Source of the DNA: Eubacteriales Family XIII. Incertae Sedis bacterium
Lineage (GTDB): Bacteria > Bacillota > Clostridia > Peptostreptococcales > Anaerovoracaceae
NCBI GenBank assembly: GCA_031263335.1
Contig: JAISGB010000013.1
Coordinates: 1-13,854, forward strand
Length of the DNA stretch: 13,854 bases
Direction: 5' to 3'
Part shown: positions 1-6,009 of the stretch, one piece after another
Layout: each line of letters opens with the position of its first letter
Position numbering within the stretch: the first letter of the stretch is position 1
Program-made: the position numbers and the translations under genes
The notes under the pieces: model-generated
What the model saw: only the letters and a program-made list of their open reading frames with translations
The model's database searches: none
Told to the model about the DNA's origin: nothing

Positions 1-266
1 GTAAGGGTGTGGTCTTTGGCGCGCGTAAACACGAGCGGGAAGGGGTAGTTAAACGCCAAATTGTGCTGTACGCCGCCCGGTATGACGTCCTTCGCCCGCG
101 CGGTCCGCTCTTTCGATACGGCGCACTTCGCGTCGAAATATTCGCGCTCATAACGGCGCATCGCCTCATCGGAAACAGCATATATCGGCAACTCGATCAG
201 CGCATCCAATTGTTTCGTCACAGCCCGCGCGTCCACATAGCGCTTCAATGCTTTCTCCCGGTCCAT
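1..266 (-). CDS. Class III aminotransferase (glutamate-1-semialdehyde aminomutase-like), N-terminal part, cut by window edge
   Basis: This gene reads leftward and leaves the window after 88 complete codons, so only its N terminus is visible. A helical, charged leader is followed by KDVIPGGVQHNLAFNYPFPL (about residues 59-78), which matches the 'iPGGv...R...P.P' segment opening the PLP-dependent class III fold in glutamate-1-semialdehyde aminomutases and related 'aspartate aminotransferase family' proteins. The PLP lysine lies outside the window, so activity and substrate cannot be judged. The ATG at 266 is preceded by GGAGG (plus-strand 274-278) at 7-nt spacing, and by a good promoter at 318-346. 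The gene is divergent from the TetR regulator and shares its intergenic region, which makes it a candidate target of that regulator (inference). It could equally be a diaminobutyrate-type or sugar-metabolite transaminase. Confidence 0.75.
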   Translation of the reverse strand, partial: MDREKALKRYVDARAVTKQLDALIELPIYAVSDEAMRRYEREYFDAKCAVSKERTARAKDVIPGGVQHNLAFNYPFPLVFTRAKDHTL

Positions 267-317
267 GGCCGTTCCTCCTTTTCCAAACCAACGAGCGAGT
301 CATCACTCACTGACATC

Positions 318-346
318 ATTTCACCATAATTCCGGAGAAATGTCAA
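318..346 (-). promoter_or_regulatory. Sigma-70/sigma-A type promoter for the leftward aminotransferase gene
   Basis: On the minus strand, TTGACA (plus-strand 341-346, a perfect -35) is followed after exactly 17 bp by TGAAAT (318-323, 4 of 6 matches to TATAAT). Transcription would begin near position 311, about 45 nt before the ATG at 266. This leaves room for the GGAGG ribosome binding site. Confidence 0.6.
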
Positions 347-355
347 TAGAAACAC

Positions 356-384
356 TTGTATTTTATGCGTCTTACAGGTATAAT
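356..384 (+). promoter_or_regulatory. Sigma-70/sigma-A type promoter for the TetR operon
   Basis: TTGTAT (356-361) and a perfect TATAAT (379-384) are separated by 17 bp. Transcription would begin near 391. That places the start site only about 10 bp from the divergent promoter's -35, so a protein bound here could control both directions. It also argues for the ATG at 438 as the regulator's start, because an upstream GTG at 393 would sit at the transcript's very 5' end. Confidence 0.7.
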
Positions 385-396
385 CAGGGAAAGTGA

Positions 397-411
397 GCGT
401 TGACTCAACGC
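397..411. promoter_or_regulatory. Perfect 15-bp palindrome, candidate TetR-family operator
   Basis: GCGTTGA-C-TCAACGC is a perfect inverted repeat (7-bp arms, 1-bp centre). It lies just downstream of the TATAAT at 379-384, at about +6 to +20 of the predicted transcript, and upstream of the regulator's ribosome binding site. Short palindromes in this position beside a TetR-family gene are classic autoregulatory operators. That the neighbouring regulator binds it is inference. Confidence 0.5.
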
Positions 412-437
412 AGGCTGCCAAGGAAGGACATGACGTG

Positions 438-1100
438 ATGGATGAAACGCGCGAGGCATACGCCTCCGAACTGTTTTTGAGGATAGCCGAGGAGAAACGG
501 GAGCGGATATTGAACATCGCGGTGAAAGAGTTCGCGACGAACGGCTACGCCGACGCCAACGTGAACGATATTGCGGAGATGGCGGGCGTCAGTGTCGGAG
601 CGCTCTACAAATATTTCGCCACGAAGGAAGATCTGTTCCTGTACATCGTGGCGGTGGCCGAGGCTATGATGGCGCAACAGGTGCGCGAGATCGTGGACGC
701 CGACATCCGTTTCCTTTCAAAGATCGAGCGGCTCTTGCTGTTGGCGCGGGATTACTCGAGAAGCAACCCGAATCTTATCACGCTGTACAGCGTCTTTACC
801 GCCGAAAACGACGATAAGCGGGCGGAGTTGATCGCAGGGAAAATAGAGGGAATCACCGCCGAGGCCTACACCCGGCTGATCGCCAAGGCGCAGGAAAACG
901 GCGAGATACGGGATGATATCGACGCCGGGATATTGGCGTGGCTGTTGGACAACCAACTGATAAGCATGCAGTTTTCGTTCGCTTGCAGTTATTACAGAAA
1001 ACGTTTTTCGCTCTTCCTCGGCGAGCGGAACGCCGGAGACAACGAGTACGTCATCCGCAACGTCATGAAAACGTTGCAAAGCATGTTCGGCATTGAGTGA
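438..1100 (+). CDS. TetR/AcrR family transcriptional regulator
   Basis: A 220-residue one-component repressor. The N-terminal DNA-binding domain is clear: a helix with EEKRERILNIAVKEFATNGY (residues 18-37), then the helix-turn-helix NVNDIAEMAGVSVGALYKYF (41-60), with the typical G-x-LYKYF-x-x-KEDL ending. The C-terminal ligand and dimerisation half (about 65-220) is helical and not conserved enough to suggest an effector. The ATG at 438 has AGGAAGG (421-427) 10 nt upstream. An in-frame GTG at 393 is rejected because it coincides with the predicted transcription start. GtrA and FGGY kinase genes follow at 43- and 40-nt gaps, so the regulator probably heads their operon. With the palindrome at 397-411 this suggests autoregulation and possibly control of the divergent aminotransferase. 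Confidence 0.93.
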   Translation: MDETREAYASELFLRIAEEKRERILNIAVKEFATNGYADANVNDIAEMAGVSVGALYKYFATKEDLFLYIVAVAEAMMAQQVREIVDADIRFLSKIERLLLLARDYSRSNPNLITLYSVFTAENDDKRAELIAGKIEGITAEAYTRLIAKAQENGEIRDDIDAGILAWLLDNQLISMQFSFACSYYRKRFSLFLGERNAGDNEYVIRNVMKTLQSMFGIE

Positions 1101-1143
1101 AATTTTGCGAATCGGCATTTACTCGGACGATACGGGAGGGGTG

Positions 1144-1632
1144 ATGAAGACGAACGATCGGGCGAAGCCCGCGGCAATGACCGCCCGGCAAAACGTTTGG
1201 CAGGCGGTGAAGTTTGCGCTCTTCTCGATGTCGGCGGGCGCGGTGGAACTGCTTTCCTTTACGTTGTTGAACGAATTTACCGACTTCCCCTATTGGCCCG
1301 CCTACCTCATTGCGCTCACCCTGTCCGTGCTCTACAATTTCACGGTAAACCGCCGCTTCACGTTTAAGTCGGCCGCGAACATACCGATCGCCATGTTGAA
1401 AATATTGGGGTTTTACCTCGTATTCACACCGGTATCGACCGCGATCGGCAACATGGCCGATCAGCGCGGGGTAAACGAATACGTCATATTGGGCCTCACC
1501 ATGCTGTGCAACCTGACGCTGGAGTACCTCTACTGCCGTTTCGTGGTATACCGCAGAAGCATGAACACCAACGACTTGGCCGTTCCGCGCGGCAAGGCCA
1601 CCACCGAAAACGCGCGGGACGACAAGGACTGA
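1144..1632 (+). CDS. GtrA-like integral membrane protein
   Basis: A 162-residue protein with about four membrane segments (roughly residues 23-45, 52-67, 85-105 and 112-131) and a hydrophilic tail rich in charged residues (about 138-162). The signature YNFTVNRRFTF (64-74) and the C-terminal EYLYCRFVVYR (127-137) fit the GtrA family. Known members are thought to move undecaprenyl-phosphate-linked sugars across the membrane for cell-envelope glycosylation; the substrate here is unknown. The frame is open from a TTG at 1093 overlapping the tetR stop. I chose ATG 1144 because GGGAGGGG (1134-1141) lies directly upstream, although its spacing is short (about 4 nt), so the start is less certain than the identity. 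Its place between a regulator and a sugar kinase suggests a sugar-related role. Confidence 0.85.
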   Translation: MKTNDRAKPAAMTARQNVWQAVKFALFSMSAGAVELLSFTLLNEFTDFPYWPAYLIALTLSVLYNFTVNRRFTFKSAANIPIAMLKILGFYLVFTPVSTAIGNMADQRGVNEYVILGLTMLCNLTLEYLYCRFVVYRRSMNTNDLAVPRGKATTENARDDKD

Positions 1633-1651
1633 GTCCGCGAGCGCGTCCCGC
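1614..1651 (+). other. Inverted repeat spanning the GtrA stop codon
   Basis: GCGGGAC (1614-1620) pairs perfectly with GTCCCGC (1645-1651), with a further GGAC/GTCC pair inside the loop. The structure includes the GtrA stop codon (1630-1632) and ends 10 nt before the kinase's GAGGAG ribosome binding site. No T-run follows, so it is not an intrinsic terminator. It may only affect mRNA stability or translation of the next gene (inference). Confidence 0.3.
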
Positions 1652-1672
1652 AACCGTAAATGAGGAGATTTC

Positions 1673-3274
1673 ATGTCCGAACCGATCCATGCCATCACCT
1701 ATGACGTTGGGACAACGGGCGTCAAGACCTGCATCTTTCTGATATCGGAGAAAATAACGCCGATCGGGGCCGCCTACGCCGGATACAACCTTTATATGAC
1801 GGAGAACGGCGGCGCCGAGCAGGATCCCGACGAATGGTGGGCCGCCATCCGGTCCACCACGAAGAAAGCGCTGAAGGACGCGGGCCTGCGCGGCGAAGAT
1901 ATCCGGGCAGTGTCCTTCTGTTCGCAGATGCAATGCTTGGTTTTGGCGGACGAGGCGGGCGTCCCGGTGCGGCGGGCCATGAGCTATATGGACGGACGGG
2001 CGGGCCGGCAATACGCCGCCGGGTTTGCCCGCGGCCTGAAAATATCCGGCTTCAACGCCCGAAAACTCCTCATGTGGCTTCACCGGACGAAGGCCGCCCC
2101 CACGAGCATCAAGGATCCCATATGGAAATACAAATGGGTGCAGGCGAACGAGCCGGAGGTCTTTGCCCGCGTCTACAAATGGTTGGACGCCAAGGACTAT
2201 CTCATTTTGCGCTTCACCGGAGCGGCGACGATGACCGAAGGCTCGGCCTACTCCACCTTTTTGTTCGACGTGAGGCCCGGCGTCCGCGGTTGGAGTCCGA
2301 AGCTGTGCCGGGAATTGGGCGTCGACATGAATCATCTGCCGCGCCTCATAAAGGCGAGCGACCGAGTCGGAACCGTTACCGCCCGCGCGGCGGCCGAATT
2401 GGGACTGTCGGAGGACACCGCCGTATACGGCGGCGGCGGCGACGCCGAACTGATCGGCGTGGGGATCGGTGCGGTGAATGTGGGCGACACGCACCTCTAT
2501 CTCGGTACCTCGGGTTGGTTATCCACCGTAACCGACCGGCAGATCGTGGATCCGATCGCTTCCATCGCGGCCATCGTGGGTTGCCAACCCGACCGCTACC
2601 ACTATTTCGCAGAAATGGAGACCGCCGGCAAGTGTCTCGAGTGGGTGAAGGATCATCTGGCTCTGGATGAGATAGGCGTTTACCTTGAAAAAAAGAATGT
2701 GACCGAATCGCTCGAGCGCGTTCACCTGAGCCTGTACGACTACCTGTGCGAAGTGATAGAGACGGTACCCGCCGGCAGTTGCGGCGTGTTGTTCGCCCCT
2801 TGGTTGCACGGCAATCGTTGCCCATTCGAGGACGCCAACGCCCGAGGCATGTTTTTCAACATCGGGTTGGATACCGGAAAATCAGTGCTGATACGCGCCG
2901 TCGTCGAAGGCATCGGTTATCACTGCCGCATGATGTTGGAGGCGCATGAAAAGAAGCTGAAGACTTCGGAGACCATCATGATCTGCGGAGGCGGCGCGTC
3001 CTCGCCGGTCATCTGCCGGACAATGGCGGACATACTGGGGCACAACATCGCCACCCTGCCCGACCCGCAGAACGTCGGCGCCTTTGGCGCGGCCATGCTC
3101 ATAGCCACCGCCACCGGCGCGATACCCTCACTTGAAAACGCGCGGGACCTGTTGCCGGAATACACCGTCTACACGCCAAACCCCGCGCACAAAGCGGTAC
3201 ACCGGCGCAATTACGATGTATTCAAAAGGTTGCACGGCGCCAACAAGAAAGGCTTCGCGCGGTTAAATACCTGA
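1673..3274 (+). CDS. FGGY-family carbohydrate kinase (xylulokinase-like)
   Basis: A 533-residue, full-length two-domain sugar kinase of the actin/hexokinase ATPase fold. The N-terminal phosphate loop YDVGTTGVKTCIF (residues 10-22) carries the usual Asp, and MDGRAG (106-111) fits the substrate-side loop. GGGGD (253-257) supplies the probable catalytic Asp, followed by LGTSGW (277-282). The C-terminal domain has FAPWLHGNRCPFEDANARG (374-392), ICGGGASSP (437-445) and GAFGAA (469-474), the adenosine-binding region. The loop that reads SGQMHG in xylulokinases is CSQMQC here (83-88), so the sugar is probably not plain D-xylulose and I do not assign a substrate. The start at 1673 has GAGGAG (1662-1667) upstream. 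It is likely cotranscribed with the TetR and GtrA genes, and its stop lies 2 bp from the convergent dltA stop. Confidence 0.92.
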   Translation: MSEPIHAITYDVGTTGVKTCIFLISEKITPIGAAYAGYNLYMTENGGAEQDPDEWWAAIRSTTKKALKDAGLRGEDIRAVSFCSQMQCLVLADEAGVPVRRAMSYMDGRAGRQYAAGFARGLKISGFNARKLLMWLHRTKAAPTSIKDPIWKYKWVQANEPEVFARVYKWLDAKDYLILRFTGAATMTEGSAYSTFLFDVRPGVRGWSPKLCRELGVDMNHLPRLIKASDRVGTVTARAAAELGLSEDTAVYGGGGDAELIGVGIGAVNVGDTHLYLGTSGWLSTVTDRQIVDPIASIAAIVGCQPDRYHYFAEMETAGKCLEWVKDHLALDEIGVYLEKKNVTESLERVHLSLYDYLCEVIETVPAGSCGVLFAPWLHGNRCPFEDANARGMFFNIGLDTGKSVLIRAVVEGIGYHCRMMLEAHEKKLKTSETIMICGGGASSPVICRTMADILGHNIATLPDPQNVGAFGAAMLIATATGAIPSLENARDLLPEYTVYTPNPAHKAVHRRNYDVFKRLHGANKKGFARLNT

Positions 3275-3276
3275 AA

Positions 3277-4788
3277 TCACTTCTTCTTGTTCATGGCGTC
3301 CGTCATCCCCTTTCGATCGACCTTGCCGTTGGCGGTGAGCGGGAGCTTCTCGAGATAGACGAATTTCTGCGGGATCATATAGTCCGGCAGCGACAAAGTC
3401 AGGTCGCGCTTGATGGAAGCCGTGCGTTCGCTCTCCTTGCCTATGTCGTCGGCTTCCGGCACGACGCAGGCGATCAGCCGCCGAACCTTGTAGTCCCGAT
3501 ATTCCGGGACGACGAGCGCGGCCTTCACGTGGGAGTCCTGAGCCAAATGCTGTTCGATGTCCTCGAGCTCGATGCGGTAGCCGTGGAATTTCACCTGAAA
3601 ATCCAGACGCCCCTTGTAGAACAACAGGCTGTTCTCCATACATCCCGCGTCCCCCGTACGATAGGCCGGAAGCGATTGATAGGTGAAAAACGACTCCTTC
3701 GTCCGCTGCGCGTCGTTGAAATACCCCTTCGAGACAGCCGATCCCGCGATGACGATCTCACCGACCTCACCTTGCGGCGCCTCATTCCCGTCCTTGTCCA
3801 AGATCCCGATGCGCACATCCGGCTTGGCGTAGCCCACCGGCAGACGCTCGCAGGAAGCCAACACCTCCGGCGTGATCTCGATCTTCGTGACGGCGACGGT
3901 GGCCTCCGTCGGGCCATAGGTGTTGAATACGCGGGCTTTCGGAAAGCGCTCCTTGAGTTTCACCGCGGTGGCGCGCGGCAACTCGTCCCCGCAGAAGATG
4001 AAATGGCTCAGCCCCGGATTCTCCGTTTCGTTGAACCCGGGATCCGCAAGGCAGACGTCCGCAAAGGACGGCGTCGAGACCCAGATATTGATGTCGAGCC
4101 GGGGAATCGCGGCAAACAGGCGGTTGAAGTCGTTTATCACGGATTTTCCGATCACCGCCAAAGCCCCGCCCGTGAGCAGGGCCGGATACAGGCTCATCAC
4201 CGAGAGATCGAACGAATACGGCGCCTGAAGAAGGAATCGTTTCCCGTATCCGATGTCGAAATCGCGCAACATCCAGTCCGTGAATCCGATCAGGTTGTCA
4301 TGGCTGATCTGAACGCCCTTGGGCAGTCCCGTCGTGCCGGACGTGAAGATGATATAGAAGGTCCTGTCGCCCTCCGCGGCGCAGATCGGATACTTTGCGA
4401 TCTCGCCGATCGGCTTGACCTCTCGCTTCGACTCGCCCAAGCTCTCGTTCTCAAACGGCCATTCGTCGGTCGTCAGGATGCCTTGGCAACCGGATATCCG
4501 GCGAATCGCCTCGATGCGATGTTTCGGCGTACCGCTGTCCACGGGTATATACGGATGGTTGGATTTCACGCACGCGAGAAACGAGACGACCATGTTGAAA
4601 TTCAGCCCGCCAAAACACAGGATGGGTTCCGACTCCGGAAAGAAACGGCCCAAGGTCTCGGCCAACACGTCGGAGCGCAACCCCAGATCGCGGTAGGTAT
4701 AGACCTCCGTTTCATTTTGAAAGCAGATGGCGTCGGGCGAATCCTCCGTTCGACGTTGGATCTCGCGCGCCAATGAATATTTTTGCAT
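3277..4788 (-). CDS. dltA: D-alanine--carrier protein ligase, DltA family, without adjacent dltBCD
   Basis: A 503-residue AMP-forming adenylation enzyme, the same length as typical DltA. DltA activates D-alanine as the adenylate and loads it on the carrier DltC for D-alanylation of teichoic acids. Visible core motifs are TSGTTGLPKG (149-158), APYSFDLSVMSLYP (189-202), FCGDELP (265-271, with the Cys typical of DltA), FNTYGPTEATVAVT (288-301), YRTGD (376-380), GYRIELEDIE (403-412) and NGKVDRK (487-493), with catalytic Lys489. The ATG at 4788 has a G-rich ribosome binding site (plus-strand 4796-4801). No dltB, dltC or dltD flanks it, which is unusual because these normally form one operon; either they lie elsewhere or the enzyme serves another carrier. 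A distant promoter (5092-5120) implies a long leader. A stand-alone amino-acid adenylation domain is the alternative. Confidence 0.88.
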   Translation of the reverse strand: MQKYSLAREIQRRTEDSPDAICFQNETEVYTYRDLGLRSDVLAETLGRFFPESEPILCFGGLNFNMVVSFLACVKSNHPYIPVDSGTPKHRIEAIRRISGCQGILTTDEWPFENESLGESKREVKPIGEIAKYPICAAEGDRTFYIIFTSGTTGLPKGVQISHDNLIGFTDWMLRDFDIGYGKRFLLQAPYSFDLSVMSLYPALLTGGALAVIGKSVINDFNRLFAAIPRLDINIWVSTPSFADVCLADPGFNETENPGLSHFIFCGDELPRATAVKLKERFPKARVFNTYGPTEATVAVTKIEITPEVLASCERLPVGYAKPDVRIGILDKDGNEAPQGEVGEIVIAGSAVSKGYFNDAQRTKESFFTYQSLPAYRTGDAGCMENSLLFYKGRLDFQVKFHGYRIELEDIEQHLAQDSHVKAALVVPEYRDYKVRRLIACVVPEADDIGKESERTASIKRDLTLSLPDYMIPQKFVYLEKLPLTANGKVDRKGMTDAMNKKK

Positions 4789-5091
4789 TGTTTGTCCCCC
4801 CTATCGTGTCAATCGGAGGCGTGTCGGACAAAACTGCTTTCGGTTTTCAAACAATCCGCGGGATGAACACAAAAGGCCATTCGTTGACCACGAACAGCCC
4901 GAAAACGGCGTCGAATCGGATCCGTCCCACGACAAAACCCATCGCCGATATCATCAAAATCAATATATGTATCAAAATCGGAATCGGGTCGCTTCCAAGC
5001 AATCCGCCGATCCCGCAATCATATCCTTGTCTATCCCGTCTTTCGTCTGTCGCAGTCTGTCCAAAGTTGCCTCTGTATAAATCACACGTTC
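4789..5091 (-). other. Long dltA leader region with small open frames
   Basis: About 300 bases separate the dltA start from the predicted -10 at 5092-5097. On the minus strand this stretch contains a 37-codon frame from a GTG at 5085 to a stop at 4972. A second, overlapping frame, open from 5089 to a stop at 4847, encodes a hydrophobic stretch. I see no intrinsic terminator or recognisable riboswitch core. The plus strand has an open frame across the region, but it begins inside dltA and lacks a ribosome binding site. Confidence 0.4.
4847..5002 (-). CDS. Possible small membrane peptide upstream of dltA (51 codons, tentative)
   Basis: From a TTG at 5002 (weak GGGA/GGCGGA upstream) this frame gives 51 residues: one strong hydrophobic segment, PIPILIHILILMISAMGFVV (residues 6-25), then FDAVFGLFVVNEWPF (31-45) and a short tail. 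Its stop is 58 nt before dltA, on the same strand and within the same predicted transcript. In many Firmicutes a roughly 50-residue single-pass protein, DltX, sits at exactly this place and ends in a motif like F-I-Y-N-E-F. The FVVNEWPF segment is only loosely similar and is followed by extra residues. I do not claim it is DltX: the start codon is weak, and the upstream 37-codon frame overlaps it, so a frameshifted remnant or chance frame is also possible. Confidence 0.25.
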   Translation of the reverse strand: MLGSDPIPILIHILILMISAMGFVVGRIRFDAVFGLFVVNEWPFVFIPRIV

Positions 5092-5120
5092 ATTGTAACA
5101 CGCGTCATCGAGCCTGTCAA
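5092..5120 (-). promoter_or_regulatory. Sigma-70/sigma-A type promoter reading toward dltA
   Basis: On the minus strand a perfect TTGACA (plus-strand 5115-5120) and TACAAT (5092-5097, 5 of 6) are separated by exactly 17 bp. Transcription should start near 5085, about 297 nt before dltA. The first G of a GTG codon falls almost exactly on this start site, so a leaderless small frame is conceivable. Divergent from it is the bactofilin promoter at 5163-5191. Confidence 0.7.
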
Positions 5121-5162
5121 ACGCTCTTCCGCGAAGCGAAAGCGGGATTTTTTGCATTTTGC

Positions 5163-5191
5163 TTGAATTTTTCCAAACCCTGCAATATAAT
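5163..5191 (+). promoter_or_regulatory. Sigma-70/sigma-A type promoter for the bactofilin gene
   Basis: TTGAAT (5163-5168) and a perfect TATAAT (5186-5191) are separated by 17 bp in an AT-rich stretch. Transcription should begin near 5198, about 40 nt before the ATG at 5239. That rules against the TTG at 5200, which would be at the 5' end of the RNA. Confidence 0.75.
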
Positions 5192-5238
5192 GTTATATAT
5201 TGCGTGAAACAAGCATGAAACTTAAAGGAGATTGTTTT

Positions 5239-6009
5239 ATGGGCTTCATGGACAGCTTGAGAAAGTCGGGGGATCTGTTCGGCGGCAACAACAATGAAGG
5301 CGACGGATCCGTTGCGGGCGAAGAAAAAGAGACGGTGCGCGCCGGCACTTCGGAAGAAAAGCCCGAACCCGGTTCTTTCGAATTCACCGACGCGGAGACA
5401 CTGGCGGTGGCCGCGGAGGAAGCCCATGTGGAAACCACACAGGCGCTCGGGATCATCCGGACGGCGGGCGAGAGCGAGACGCCCGATTACGAAGACGGCG
5501 AGGACGGCGACGACACCGACGGTACGCCGCGACAAACGAACGGCGGGCTGAGCAATTCCCATATTTCAGAGGATACGGAGATCATCGGCGATATCAACTC
5601 CAAAGGCAATATCGAGATCCGGGGCAAGGTCTTGGGCGATGTCGCCACGCAGGGAAACATCATCGTCGAGGGCGGCATCTTCGGCAATGTCTCCGGGCAG
5701 AACATCGGCCTCTACACCTGCCGGATCAAAGGGGACGTACAGGCCACCGTCGATGTGATGGGGGATTCCGGCACCGTGGTCTTGGGCAACGTCAACGCGA
5801 ACAATATCGTGATGGACGGCAAATGCAAGGGGGTCGTATCCGCCGACAACATGCTCGTCATCCGAGGCAACTCCTATCTGATCGGCGATATCACCGCCCG
5901 TTCGTTCGTCGTGGACGACGGAGCCGTCATCAACGGTTCCATCAAGACCATCACGAATGAGAATTTGGACGCGATGTTCAATATATCCGACGGGGAGTCC
6001 GAAATATAA
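5239..6009 (+). CDS. Bactofilin (polymer-forming cytoskeletal protein) with long acidic N-terminal region
   Basis: A 256-residue protein. Residues about 1-105 are low-complexity and strongly acidic (for example YEDGEDGDDTDGT, 84-96), probably disordered. Residues about 108-238 form the bactofilin right-handed beta-helix repeat, seen as short strands broken by G-x-I/V turns: HISEDTEIIGDINSKGNIEI, KVLGDVATQGNIIVEGGIFG, then further rungs up to GAVINGSIKTI. Bactofilins polymerise without nucleotide and scaffold cell-shape or envelope enzymes at the membrane. Here the N-terminal MGFMDSLRKSG could be a membrane-contacting helix (inference). The start at ATG 5239 is supported by AAAGGAG (5224-5230) at 8-nt spacing and by the promoter at 5163-5191. 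The last 32 bp overlap the 3' end of the convergent calcium ATPase gene. The domain call is firm; the binding partner is unknown. Confidence 0.9.
   Translation: MGFMDSLRKSGDLFGGNNNEGDGSVAGEEKETVRAGTSEEKPEPGSFEFTDAETLAVAAEEAHVETTQALGIIRTAGESETPDYEDGEDGDDTDGTPRQTNGGLSNSHISEDTEIIGDINSKGNIEIRGKVLGDVATQGNIIVEGGIFGNVSGQNIGLYTCRIKGDVQATVDVMGDSGTVVLGNVNANNIVMDGKCKGVVSADNMLVIRGNSYLIGDITARSFVVDDGAVINGSIKTITNENLDAMFNISDGESEI

Noticed and set aside
9..329. 106-codon plus-strand frame at the left edge
   Set aside because: It is antisense to the better supported aminotransferase, which has a ribosome binding site, a promoter and a family motif.
393..437. GTG at 393 as the TetR start
   Set aside because: It falls within about 2 nt of the predicted transcription start and would make the operator palindrome coding. 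ATG 438 has a good ribosome binding site.
1496..2494. 332-codon minus-strand frame
   Set aside because: It is antisense to GtrA and the FGGY kinase, has no recognisable family motif, and its composition is typical of a shadow frame.
3272..3279. Bidirectional terminator between the kinase and dltA
   Set aside because: The stop codons are only 2 bp apart, and I see no hairpin with a T-run on either side.
3529..4776. 415-codon plus-strand frame
   Set aside because: It is antisense to dltA and rich in Arg, Asp and Val; a shadow frame.
5127..5153. Intrinsic terminator on the plus strand (TTCCGC/GCGGGA stem followed by six T)
   Set aside because: The stem is short and includes a G-T pair, and no plus-strand gene ends upstream of it. 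It lies between two divergent promoters, so it has nothing to terminate.
4773..5207. 144-codon plus-strand frame between dltA and the bactofilin gene
   Set aside because: It starts inside dltA on the opposite strand, has no ribosome binding site and matches no family. The region is better explained as leader and promoters.
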